Source of the DNA: an uncultured Ignavibacteriota bacterium
Lineage (GTDB): Bacteria > Bacteroidota > Ignavibacteria > UBA10030 > UBA8401
Direction of reading: 5' to 3'
NCBI GenBank assembly: GCA_903884005.1
Contig: CAISDA010000017.1
Coordinates: 95,102 to 159,101, forward strand
Length of the DNA: 64,000 nt
Part shown: positions 46,040 to 54,037 of the stretch, one piece after another
How the letters are laid out: the number at the start of each line of letters is the position of its first letter
Position numbering within the stretch: position 1 is the first letter of the stretch
Made by a program: the position numbers and the translations under genes
The notes under the pieces: generated by a model
What the model was told of the DNA's origin: nothing
Seen by the model: the letters and a program-made list of their open reading frames with translations, nothing else
The model's database searches: none

Positions 46040-46226
46040 CGCGGTGCATCGAGTGAGCGCGGCCGTATATTCTCTGCAGCGTTTATTCGGGTGACGGTAT
46101 ACTATTATTGCAGCTCAGGCATCCATCACCTGCTGCATATCGATGAAGACTGCATTTGCCAACAACGCACGATCGTGAAGAGGGATTGAGCGTTCATTGA
46201 ACATATCACGAGGAAGGTAGTGTCAA
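46040..46226. other. Short intergenic stretch before the VOC gene
   Basis: About 190 bases with no recognisable frame. ATATCACGAGGAAGGTAG shortly before ATG 46227 gives a likely ribosome-binding site (GAGGAAGG). No repeat copy was seen. It forms the end of a 657-base stretch that otherwise holds only the two gene remnants. Confidence 0.4.
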
Positions 46227-47162
46227 ATGATACAAAAATATTCGACTGTTCTATTCATACTTTTGTTCTGTGCATCGGCAATTTCAGCCCAAGAACTGAA
46301 ACGGCCCCGCATCATGGGCATCTCGCATGTCGCAGTCTTCTCGCATAACATGGATTCGTCGTTCGCCTTCTACAAGGACTTTCTGGGATTCGAAGAGCCG
46401 TTCCGGCTCACGAAAGCGGACAGTTCCATCTCCACCGTCTTCATTAAAGTGAACGACTTGCAGTGCATCGAGTTGTTCCCGGAACGCGGTACGGGGAACG
46501 ACCGATTGTATCAGGTGGCGCTCATCACCGACGACGCCGAAGGAGTGCGTGCGCGCCTTGCGGCCTCCGGTGTGAAAGTTCCGGCGAAAGTCGGCAAGGG
46601 CCGCATTGGCAACTACAATTTCACATGCAAAGACCCGGATGGTCATACCGTCGAAATCGTTCAGTATGAATCTGACGGTTGGACAATGCGCGATGCGGGC
46701 AAACATATGTCCGATGCCCGCGTATCGACACGCCTGAAGCACATCGGATTCGCCGTCGAGGATCTTGAGCGATCGATGAAATTTTATCGCGATATTCTTG
46801 GCTTTCAGGAAACATGGCGCGGAAGCCGGGACAACAAACAGCTCTCGTGGGTCAACATGAAAGTGCCCGATGGCGACGAGTACCTCGAACTCATGCTCTA
46901 TAAAGATCCTCCCACAATGGAGAAGATCGGTAGCATGAACCACTTCAGTCTGGAAGTCGCAGACATTCAGAAAGCGGTCGACCATTTGGAGGCCCGCCCG
47001 GCACGCGCAACGTATACAAAAAAATGGGAAGTAAAGACCGGCGTGAACCGGAAGCGACAGATCAATTTGTTCGATCCAGACGGTACACGCGCGGAGATCA
47101 TGGAACCCGGTACGGTGGACGGTGTGCCGGCTCCTTCGTCCACTACGCTTCCCCCGCGATAG
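46227..47162 (+). CDS. Exported two-domain VOC-family (glyoxalase-like) protein
   Basis: A 311-residue protein with a signal peptide (ends AISAQE) followed by two vicinal-oxygen-chelate domains. The first starts ISHVAVFSHNMDSSFAFYKD and ends with DPDGHTVEIVQYE. The second starts LKHIGFAVEDLERSMKFYRD and ends LFDPDGTRAEIME. Each has the His and Glu metal ligands of the fold (GISHV ... VEIVQ, LKHIGF ... AEIME). Export is unusual for VOC enzymes, most of which are cytoplasmic; periplasmic relatives are known in polysaccharide loci of planctomycetes and Bacteroidota, with unknown reaction. It stands between gene remnants but is itself intact. Confidence 0.85.
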   Translation: MIQKYSTVLFILLFCASAISAQELKRPRIMGISHVAVFSHNMDSSFAFYKDFLGFEEPFRLTKADSSISTVFIKVNDLQCIELFPERGTGNDRLYQVALITDDAEGVRARLAASGVKVPAKVGKGRIGNYNFTCKDPDGHTVEIVQYESDGWTMRDAGKHMSDARVSTRLKHIGFAVEDLERSMKFYRDILGFQETWRGSRDNKQLSWVNMKVPDGDEYLELMLYKDPPTMEKIGSMNHFSLEVADIQKAVDHLEARPARATYTKKWEVKTGVNRKRQINLFDPDGTRAEIMEPGTVDGVPAPSSTTLPPR

Positions 47163-47207
47163 TGCCAATCGCTCGACGGGACGAAACAACAACAGTTAAT
47201 TTTTTAC

Positions 47208-47291
47208 GTACCTACTCAGCGAGCCTTCAGTATTTGTCTGAAGGAGTGCAGCGATTCAGAATGACGGCGATTATAGGGCACGCTGAGGAGT
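47208..47291. repeat. Palindromic interspersed element, second copy
   Basis: Outer ends GTACCTACTCAGCG (47208-47221) and GCACGCTGAGGAGT (47278-47291) match 823-836 and 983-996 at the leuC element, with near-identical sequence and order. The core is shorter: a CTGAAGGAGTGCAGCGATTC AGAATGACG strand related to the CATTCTGA arm. The distance from the right end to the next gene start (about 34 bases) and the TATAAGGAG site also match the leuC copy. Confidence 0.7.
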
Positions 47292-47325
47292 CGCAATTTT
47301 ACTTGTATAAGGAGCATAACACACA

Positions 47326-47661
47326 ATGAAAAGATTATTAACAGTGGCGGTATTGCACATACTCATCGGTTGCTCTGTGTTCGCTCAAACAACCGAAAAA
47401 ATGAATCCCTTTGTGGGCGACTGGAAGGCTAAGACGGGAAAATATTTTGCCCAGGTGTATATCACAAAAGATAGTATGTATAAAGTAAATCTCACTACAG
47501 ATCTTACCTCCAGGGCTGCTCCGGAGGCCGTGCTGGCGGCTGACGTAGTCAAGGAAAACGTTTTAAATTTGAGTGGTGATGGGTGGAATGGAAAAATTGA
47601 AAATGGCGCGTTAAGAATGGCAAAGGGGAGCGAAGTGCTCGACATGCAGCAGTATTTCTGA
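47326..47661 (+). CDS. DUF1080-type protein, 5' fragment (ends at in-frame TGA)
   Basis: The 111-residue N-terminal part of a secreted protein. It has a signal peptide (MKRLLTVAVLHILIGCSVFAQ) and a domain beginning MNPFVGDWKAKTGKYFAQVY. The frame ends at TGA 47659-47661 and continues with no shift through 14 more codons (SSPTINAAPPKGAI) into the following fragment, whose LFDGTNLSAWTK is the standard opening of the DUF1080 (3-keto-disaccharide hydrolase) domain. A single C-to-T change (CGA to TGA, arginine to stop) would explain it. The TATAAGGAG site before ATG is good. Treated here as the 5' half of an interrupted gene. Confidence 0.75.
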   Translation: MKRLLTVAVLHILIGCSVFAQTTEKMNPFVGDWKAKTGKYFAQVYITKDSMYKVNLTTDLTSRAAPEAVLAADVVKENVLNLSGDGWNGKIENGALRMAKGSEVLDMQQYF

Positions 47662-47703
47662 TCGTCTCCGACAATAAACGCCGCACCGCCCAAAGGAGCG
47701 ATC

Positions 47704-49050
47704 GTGTTGTTCGATGGAACCAATCTGAGTGCATGGACGAAGGTCCTGGAAAAAGATTGGCTGATTGGAGGCCCCCCTGTAGATAATCGGAAAATAGTAC
47801 CCGGAGGAATTCTGGAAGTTGTTCCTCATCCAGCCGGTTTATATGAATCTATTATTTCGAAACAAAAATTCGGCGACCTGCACGTGCATGCGGAGTTCCG
47901 TCTTTTAGGTGCCGTGACAAATGGCGGCATCTATTTTATGTCCCGGTACGAAATGAATATCAAGGATGCATGCGGTCAGGTCGGGGGAACACCCATTGGT
48001 TTTGGAAATATTTCGAAACCGAAAGACTTGTACCCCGACGTGAACCCTGCTTTCCCGCCAATGCAATGGCAAACACTGGATATCGATTTCAGGGCGCCCA
48101 GATTTGATGCTTCCGGCACGACGAAGACTGAAAACCCGCGCATGACAGCGGTGCATAATGGGATAACAATATACAAGGATGTTGAATTGGAAGGGGTCAA
48201 AGGATCTACCGCCAAGTTAGGCAGTGCAGGAGTGGGGTCGATTTATTTGCAGGAGCATGGCACAGCGTATCAATTCAGAAATATCTGGGTTGTCGATAAA
48301 ACAGTCAAAGGAACAGAAAAATTTGGAGACGCTGCAGCTATCGCCGCGGAAATCATGCGCGGCACATACGGCGACTGGTCGGACTCCGACATTGCGAAAT
48401 TTCAAAACATGTTGCGTGTGCAATACCTCCCGTCCATTATTCATGGGGATTGCGAAAATGGAAACAAAGAACTTGCCATGTGTGAGGCACTCGTCAACAT
48501 CGGTGTCATTTTAGAAGATCGTGCCGTTTTTGATCTGGGTCTAAAAATGTGGCGGGGACGCACGCCTGCCTATATCTATCTGAAATCCGATGGACCAAAA
48601 CCGATTGAGCCTCCGGGATGCGGGCCGGCGATATGGAGTAATAAAGGGTTAATGCCGGAATTAGTCGACGGAATTTTGCAGGAAACCGCACGCGACGCTC
48701 ATCATCCATGGCTTGCATTCTCCTCCATGGCGAATGCCGCAGAGACAGCACGCCAGCAAGGCGTCGATCTGTATGGCGAAGAAGGCAAACGCATGATGGC
48801 GGCACTCGAATTTCAGGCTCAGTATATTTCGCCGAATTCCGTTACGCCACCCGAAAATTTACAATTCGCGCTTCAGCCGACCTGGGAAATCGCGTATAAT
48901 CATTTCCACAACCGGATGGGAGTGAGCCTGCCGAAAATGGGGGCAGTGATACCGACTAACCGTCCGACAGGTGCGAATCATCACATGAATTGGGAAACGC
49001 TGACACACGGAGAAATGGGTGCGATAGGAATTCCACCGATACATAAGTGA
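47704..49050 (+). CDS. DUF1080 / alginate-lyase-like chimera, 3' fragment
   Basis: The 448-residue continuation of the previous fragment in the same frame, here taken from GTG 47704. The first 200 residues are a DUF1080 domain (LFDGTNLSAWTK, GGIYFMSRYEMN, YLQEHGTAYQFRNIWV). From about residue 215 the sequence matches only the C-terminal part of the alginate_lyase superfamily: NGNKELAMCEALVNIGVILE, RAVFDLGLKMWRGRTPAYIY, VDGILQETARDAHHPWLAFS and PTWEIAYNHFHNRMG. The N-terminal part of that lyase is missing. This suggests that two neighbouring genes were fused by deletion. Function doubtful; it may be translated if the upstream TGA is an error. Confidence 0.7.
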   Translation: MLFDGTNLSAWTKVLEKDWLIGGPPVDNRKIVPGGILEVVPHPAGLYESIISKQKFGDLHVHAEFRLLGAVTNGGIYFMSRYEMNIKDACGQVGGTPIGFGNISKPKDLYPDVNPAFPPMQWQTLDIDFRAPRFDASGTTKTENPRMTAVHNGITIYKDVELEGVKGSTAKLGSAGVGSIYLQEHGTAYQFRNIWVVDKTVKGTEKFGDAAAIAAEIMRGTYGDWSDSDIAKFQNMLRVQYLPSIIHGDCENGNKELAMCEALVNIGVILEDRAVFDLGLKMWRGRTPAYIYLKSDGPKPIEPPGCGPAIWSNKGLMPELVDGILQETARDAHHPWLAFSSMANAAETARQQGVDLYGEEGKRMMAALEFQAQYISPNSVTPPENLQFALQPTWEIAYNHFHNRMGVSLPKMGAVIPTNRPTGANHHMNWETLTHGEMGAIGIPPIHK

Positions 49051-49173
49051 GAGTCCAATTCAATGATGAAACACACATTTTCATTTGTGGTTCTTGCTTC
49101 GGCTCCGTACACAATATCATTAAATTTCCGTTATCGATGTTTGATAACAACACAATCATAAACACGGAACATT

Positions 49174-50050
49174 ATGAAAACTTTTCTACAGATTTTCGCA
49201 TTCCTTGTGCTGTTCGCTTCAACGACGGCATTGGGTGGACAAAAATTCGCAGTCGCTACAGGATCCTGGGACGCGACGTCCACATGGTCGTTAACACGCG
49301 GCGGCGCCTCGGGTGCCGTTGCTCCGACCTTGACCGATACGGTCTATATACCGTCGCCGCGGTCAATCGCACCGTCACCGCGCCCGCAGGCGGTCTCGCA
49401 TTGTTGACGAAAGTACTCAACCGCTATTATCGCATCACGAAGGGTGCATTGCTGACGGCGCTGAAAACCGATTCGCTCGTGCTGAGTTACACGCATGCCG
49501 ATGCGGCCGCACAGGGCGCACGTGAAGATTCTCTGCATGCATTCGTGTATACCGGCACCGCCTGGTCGCCTATTGCGATCGTTCGTCAGGATACAGCATT
49601 GAACATCCTTGTAACGGCAAGTGTTACCGCCTTGGGAGATATTATCATCACCGGCGCCGATAAAACCGTTGCCGGTCCGCCGATCGCGACCATAGGCGAA
49701 GCGAGAAAAGATTTGAACAACGATCTCATCGCCGATCATTCGGTCACAAAAGATACGCTGAAGGTGTATGGCGTCATCACGAACTCGGCAATAATTACCC
49801 GAACCCGTTCAACCCGACAACGCAGATCCGCTTTGCGCTGCCGCAGCAATCGATGGCGAAACTCGCGGTCTATGACATGCTTGGCCGCGAAGTGTGCACG
49901 CTCGTCAACGGCATGGTGAACGCGGGATATTTTGAAACGACGTGGAACGGCAGGAACACGAACGGAGCCCAGGTCTCGAGCGGCATGTATATGTACCGCA
50001 TCGAAGCAGGGTCCTTTATTGCCGCGAAAAAAATGCTGCTGCTGAAATAA
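49174..50050 (+). pseudogene. Decayed T9SS-secreted protein gene in three frames
   Basis: Three consecutive pieces of one protein occupy three frames. Frame A (49174 to about 49345) has a signal peptide and start (MKTFLQIFAFLVLFASTTAL, then GSWDATSTWSLTRGG). Frame B (about 49345-49785) has a middle segment (LYTVAAVNRTVTAPAGG, TALGDIIITGADKTVAG). Frame C (about 49788-50050) has the T9SS tail (NNYPNPFNPTTQIRFALP, MAKLAVYDMLGREV, SSGMYMYRIEAGS, KKMLLLK). The junctions look like internal deletions, since whole domain parts are missing around them. No single frame can make a working product; the tail ATG at 49853 is only an internal methionine. Confidence 0.8.
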
Positions 50051-50067
50051 GCGATATGTAAGAGATG

Positions 50068-50102
50068 CAGCGAAACCCTTGCCGCTGCGGCAAGGGTTTC
50101 GC
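50068..50102 (+). terminator. Long perfect palindrome after the decayed gene
   Basis: AGCGAAACCCTTGCCGC (50068-50084) and GCGGCAAGGGTTTCGCT (50086-50102) are perfect inverted copies around a single central T. The realistic hairpin has a stem of about 14 bases with a CCGCTGCGG loop. It lies 17 bases after the stop codon, without a T-run. Probably a U-poor terminator between the remnant gene and the uronate operon. Confidence 0.65.
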
Positions 50103-50206
50103 TATGTACGACTGCAAAAAAATTGGAACGTCGAAAGCATTCGATATGAAATTTGTGTATATTGCGTTTGTACGTGTGTTATCCATTCACCGAGACGAAA
50201 GCACAA

Positions 50207-51466
50207 ATGCAGCTTGAAAAATATTCAATAGGGATGGGAGACCGCTTCGGCCGTGAAGGCGCGGCGCAGATGCAGGCCATTCTTGCAGCGAAACACCACG
50301 GGATAGATATCACACCCGTGTGGAATAAATCGAACAGGGAACACAGCATTGTCGGGACGACACCGGGCGATGTGCGCCTTGAAGCTGACAATGCAGTGCA
50401 GGCCTCGGGATGGACGGGTTCATACAGGGTGGATGCCGATCACATTGGCATGGCCACCGTCGACAAATTTATTGCCGCGTCCGATTTTTTCACGCTCGAT
50501 GTCGCAGACTTCATAGGGCGTTCCGTTTCGGACGCTGAACTCGACGCATTCCGGCAATCGCTGTCGGCATTCATAGGTGCGTTGACTATCCCAGGCATTG
50601 CTGCGCCCTTTTCAGTTACCGATGACTTGATCCGCGCGATCGGAACACAGTATTGCGCCGCGATTCAGGAAGCCGGAAAAATATATCGCCACATTCTCGG
50701 TGCAAAAGGAGAAGGCGCCTTCATCGTGGAAGTATCGCTGGACGAAACGGATAAACCGCAGTCTCCGCTCGAATTGTTCTTCATTATGGGAGCACTCGCT
50801 TCCGAAGGCATTCCGATGCAGACGATCGCTCCGAAATTCGTCGGCGAGTTCCATAAGGGGGTCGATTATATCGGTGACCCGGACGTCTTCGCGCGCGAAT
50901 TCGAAGCGCATGTGCTCGTTGTCGCCCACGCGATACGGACATTCCGGCTTCCCGCGAATTTAAAACTCAGCGTGCACTCCGGAAGCGACAAGTTCTCGTT
51001 GTACCCTGCGATGCGTGTGATACTCGCGAAGCATGATGCGGGAATACACGTAAAGACCGCAGGCACGACATGGCTCGAAGAACTCATCGGACTTGCTGCA
51101 GCAGGAAGCGACGGACTGGAAGTCGCGAAAGATATTTATGCGCAGGCGTACGCGCGTCTCGATGAACTCTGCAAGCCGTACGCGACGGTGGTGTCCATCG
51201 ATGCTTCGAAATTGCCGCTGCCATCGGTGGTCAATGCATGGACATCGCAAGAATATGTGAACGCATTGCGGCACGATCAATCGTGCGTGGCATACAACGT
51301 CTATCTGCGACAGATGCTCCACGTGGCGTTCAGGATCGCCGCTGAAATGGGCGACCGGTACACCTCGGCCCTCGATCGGCATGCAAAAATAGTCGGTGCA
51401 AATGTGACCGAGAATATCTTAAAACGGCATATCGAGCCCATGTTCATCGGCAGCAGTATCTCGTAG
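50207..51466 (+). CDS. uxaE: Tagaturonate epimerase family protein (UxaE-like)
   Basis: A 419-residue enzyme matching the tagaturonate/fructuronate epimerase family first described in Thermotoga. The family motifs seen are GMGDRFGREGAAQM near the start, YRVDADHIG (metal-binding Asp/His) and FFTLDVADFIGR. Further along are LSVHSGSDKFSLYPAMR and HVKTAGTTWLEELIGLAAAG, which carry further His/Asp ligands. It would convert D-tagaturonate to D-fructuronate, linking galacturonate to the UxuB branch. ATG 50207 starts MQLEKYSIGMGD. It is followed 160 bases downstream by the uxuB-like SDR gene, which would use its product. Cytoplasmic. Confidence 0.85.
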   Translation: MQLEKYSIGMGDRFGREGAAQMQAILAAKHHGIDITPVWNKSNREHSIVGTTPGDVRLEADNAVQASGWTGSYRVDADHIGMATVDKFIAASDFFTLDVADFIGRSVSDAELDAFRQSLSAFIGALTIPGIAAPFSVTDDLIRAIGTQYCAAIQEAGKIYRHILGAKGEGAFIVEVSLDETDKPQSPLELFFIMGALASEGIPMQTIAPKFVGEFHKGVDYIGDPDVFAREFEAHVLVVAHAIRTFRLPANLKLSVHSGSDKFSLYPAMRVILAKHDAGIHVKTAGTTWLEELIGLAAAGSDGLEVAKDIYAQAYARLDELCKPYATVVSIDASKLPLPSVVNAWTSQEYVNALRHDQSCVAYNVYLRQMLHVAFRIAAEMGDRYTSALDRHAKIVGANVTENILKRHIEPMFIGSSIS

Positions 51467-51626
51467 CACATACTATTGCGTTCGATATGGCACGCTCAAT
51501 CTGCTCGTTCCGGAAGAAGAGCTGGTGAAGGGGACGTGCCGTCAGTTTACTTAATCGATAACTTTACACGATGCGCCGACGTTTTTTAATGGAATTCACA
51601 TTTTCTATCACTTAAGGAATACTGTC

Positions 51627-52460
51627 ATGAATCTTCAGGAACTTACAAAGCAATACGATTTTTCGGGCCGCACTGTGGCGATCACGGGCGGTTTGGGAGT
51701 GTTGTGCCTCGAGATGGCAAAGGCGCTCGTGGGCTGCAATGCCAATGTTGCGATACTCGATCGGGACGCGGCGAAAGCCGAACAGATCTTGAGCACATTT
51801 GCACCCGGCGGCGGAAAAGTCGTCGCGATCAGGGTTGACGTGCTGGACAAGCCGAGCATCGAACAGGCTGCCGAGGAAGTCATTCGGACATTCGGCCGCA
51901 TCGATATTCTTATCAACGGCGCGGGCGGCAACAATCCGAAGGCGACTACGAACGCGGACCAGAGTTTCTTCGACATCCCGGCTGATGCGCTGTCGTTTGT
52001 GGCAAACCTTAATTTGAACGGAACAGTGCTGCCGAGCCAGGTGTTCGGAAAATATATGGCCGCACAGAAAGAAGGAGTGATACTCAACATCTCGTCGATG
52101 AACGCATTCCGTCCGCTGACGCGCATCCCTGCCTATTCGGCCGCGAAAGCCGCCGTCAGCAATTTCACGCAATGGCTTGCCGTGCACATGGCGCAGGAAT
52201 ATTCACCGAGCATCAGAGTGAACGCCATTGCTCCGGGGTTCTTCCTGACCGAGCAGAATCGTTTCCTCTTAACGGACAAAGAGACGGGTGAACTGACCGC
52301 CCGGGGCAAAAAGATCCTGGGCCATACGCCGATGGACCGGTTCGGCGAACCAGCAGACCTGGTCGGTCCCGTGCTCTGGCTGCTATCGCCCGCATCCAAG
52401 TTCGTCACGGGCATCGTGCTTCCGATCGACGGCGGCTTCTCGGCGTATTCGGGCGTATAA
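51627..52460 (+). CDS. uxuB: D-fructuronate/D-mannonate oxidoreductase, SDR type (UxuB-like)
   Basis: A 277-residue short-chain dehydrogenase. The cofactor loop TGGLGVLCLEMAKAL, the structural motif ILINGAGGNNP (long, as in SDR mannonate oxidoreductases) and the catalytic NISSMNAF and YSAAK (Tyr170, Lys174) are all present. The C-terminal PASKFVTGIVLPIDGGFSA is typical. The extended loop after NGAGGNNPKAT is a hallmark of the SDR-type fructuronate reductase of Bacillus and Bacteroidota. It should reduce fructuronate to mannonate with NAD(P)H. AAGGA lies about ten bases before ATG 51627. Neighbours are UxaE upstream and KDG kinase downstream. Confidence 0.85.
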   Translation: MNLQELTKQYDFSGRTVAITGGLGVLCLEMAKALVGCNANVAILDRDAAKAEQILSTFAPGGGKVVAIRVDVLDKPSIEQAAEEVIRTFGRIDILINGAGGNNPKATTNADQSFFDIPADALSFVANLNLNGTVLPSQVFGKYMAAQKEGVILNISSMNAFRPLTRIPAYSAAKAAVSNFTQWLAVHMAQEYSPSIRVNAIAPGFFLTEQNRFLLTDKETGELTARGKKILGHTPMDRFGEPADLVGPVLWLLSPASKFVTGIVLPIDGGFSAYSGV

Positions 52461-52517
52461 TAAAAAATCTGAACTCAATAAGACTGCTATTCGATGATCG
52501 CTATGGTCATTGAGGGA

Positions 52518-52630
52518 CATTGTAGCGCTCATGAATGTGGGGTTCACCACCCCGCATGAAAATACCGGTTTCGTAGACGCAGCATTGTAGGGCGAGATGG
52601 TATCTCGCCCGCTCGAGCGAAGCGGTGCAT
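52518..52630 (+). repeat. Dispersed modular hairpin repeat, copy 6
   Basis: Order: GCGCTCATGAATGTGG, CACCCCGCATGAAAA, TTTCGTAGACGCAGCATTG, the hairpin GGGCGAGAT / ATCTCGCCC (52590-52610) and GCTCGAGCGAAGCGGTGCA. Same order as copy 7 and, in reverse orientation, copy 2. It lies between uxuB and the KDG kinase gene. Confidence 0.8.
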
Positions 52631-52691
52631 GTTCCAGGGTGGTACAAAAATTATTTATTCCACACAAATGTATAGAGAGAAGGAGTTGCGC

Positions 52692-53780
52692 ATGAGCAAC
52701 AGTTTAAATATTCGAAAAGACGGCGCGTTGGATCTCGTGTCCCTCGGCGCATTGGTCCATCGGCTGGACACGGGCATCATCCCGTTCCGCAAGGCGACCG
52801 AATGTGCGATCCATGTGAGCGGCGGCGAATTCAATGTGGCGGCGAACATGTCCGACTGCTTCGGCATGAAAACAGGCATCGTGTCTGCCATGGTCGACTA
52901 TCCCATCGGCGATCTGATCGCCGAACGCGTGAAGGCGATGGGCGTGAAGCCCTTCTACAAACAGTTCGAACACAACGGCGTCAACGGACCCAACATGGCC
53001 ACCGTGTATAGCGACCGGGGACAGGGCATACGTCCGCCGGTGGTGTTCTACAACAGATCGAATGAAGCCGGCGCACAGCTGAAGCCGGGTGATTTCAACT
53101 GGGATGAAATTTTCGCAGGCGGCGTGCGCTGGTTCCACTCGGGCGGCATCTTTGCGGCGCTCTCTGAAACCACCGGCGAGCTCATCATCGAAGGCATGAA
53201 GGCTGCCAAGAAGCAGGGCGCCGTCACGAGCTTCGACCTGAATTTCCGCCAGAAGCTCTGGAATATCTGGGGCGGCCAGAAAAAAGCGGCCGACGTGATC
53301 GCGCGCATTGTCGAAAATGTGGACGTGCTCGTGGGCAACGAAGAAGATCTGCAAAAAGGGTTGGGCATTGCGGGTCCCGAAGTCGCACACGCATCCGCTT
53401 CGGCCCTCGATCCGAACTCGTTCTTCGATATGATCACGAAGGTCGTTGCAAAGCATCCCAATGTGAAAGCGGTCGCCACGACGCTGCGCGAAGTGCATTC
53501 CACCAACCGTCACAGCTGGAGCGCTGTTGCATGGGTCGACGGAAAAACGTACACTGCGCCGACATGCGAACTGGATGTCGTGGACAGAGTCGGCGGCGGC
53601 GACGGCTATGCATCGGGCTTCTTCTACGGACTCTTGTCCGGTCAAACGCCCGACGAGGCGGTGAAGCTCGGCTGGGCGCACGGCGGACTCCTTACCACTA
53701 CCATCGGCGACACGACTATGGTAACGCTGGAACAAGTGCGGGCATTCGCCCAGGGCGGATCGGCTCGCATTCAACGTTAA
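52692..53780 (+). CDS. kdgK: 2-keto-3-deoxygluconate kinase, PfkB family
   Basis: A 362-residue ribokinase-fold sugar kinase. The catalytic base is Asp304 in DRVGGGDGYASGFFYG, the PfkB signature 2 region; the N-terminal glycine-rich substrate region GGEFNVAANMSDCFG and the anionic-hole loop VLVGNEEDLQ are also present. Its position between UxuB and gnd-pathway genes makes KDG the likely substrate, giving KDPG for an Entner-Doudoroff aldolase, which is not in this window. AAGGAG lies seven bases upstream of ATG 52692. Other PfkB sugars (fructose, tagatose-6-P) cannot be excluded from the sequence alone. Confidence 0.85.
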   Translation: MSNSLNIRKDGALDLVSLGALVHRLDTGIIPFRKATECAIHVSGGEFNVAANMSDCFGMKTGIVSAMVDYPIGDLIAERVKAMGVKPFYKQFEHNGVNGPNMATVYSDRGQGIRPPVVFYNRSNEAGAQLKPGDFNWDEIFAGGVRWFHSGGIFAALSETTGELIIEGMKAAKKQGAVTSFDLNFRQKLWNIWGGQKKAADVIARIVENVDVLVGNEEDLQKGLGIAGPEVAHASASALDPNSFFDMITKVVAKHPNVKAVATTLREVHSTNRHSWSAVAWVDGKTYTAPTCELDVVDRVGGGDGYASGFFYGLLSGQTPDEAVKLGWAHGGLLTTTIGDTTMVTLEQVRAFAQGGSARIQR

Positions 53781-53791
53781 CGCAGAGCATA

Positions 53792-53976
53792 AAGAGCGAA
53801 GTTTGTTCGCCTGCGGGGTGACTTTTTTCTCGGAAGCAACTCTCTGCCGTTGCATTGGTGCGCATGTAGCGTTCAAGAATCCAGGGTTCACAACCCCGCA
53901 TGAAAATATCTGTGTCGCAGATGCAGCATTATAGGGCGAGATGTTATCTCGCCCGCTCGAGCGAAGCGGTGCAAGT
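53792..53976 (+). repeat. Dispersed modular hairpin repeat, copy 7 (most complete)
   Basis: The longest copy. It begins like copy 1 (GTTTGTTCGCCTGCGG, TTTTTTCTCGGAAGCAAC, GTTGCATTGGTGCGCATGTA), continues with the copy 6 block (CAACCCCGCATGAAAA, TGTCGCAGATGCAGCATT) and ends in the hairpin GGGCGAGAT / ATCTCGCCC (53934-53954) and GCTCGAGCGAAGCGGTGCAA. It bridges the modules of copies 1 and 6 and shows they belong to one family. Confidence 0.8.
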
Positions 53977-54037
53977 CTGGGCCCACATTTTATAGTAATG
54001 ATGGATATTTTTTATTTATTGCTTCAGGAGGCAGATC

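Noticed and set aside
47659..47661. Selenocysteine or programmed readthrough at TGA
   Set aside because: No SECIS-like stem-loop was recognised after the codon, and DUF1080 proteins have no selenocysteine; a nonsense change or sequence error is simpler.
49063..49161. 32-codon frame starting MMKHTFSFVVLASA
   Set aside because: Looks like a signal-peptide start with nothing after it; it could be another remnant but is too short to support.
49853..50050. Independent 65-residue T9SS protein
   Set aside because: It is only the sorting-domain end of the frame-broken gene; the NYPNPFNP part lies upstream of its ATG in the same frame.
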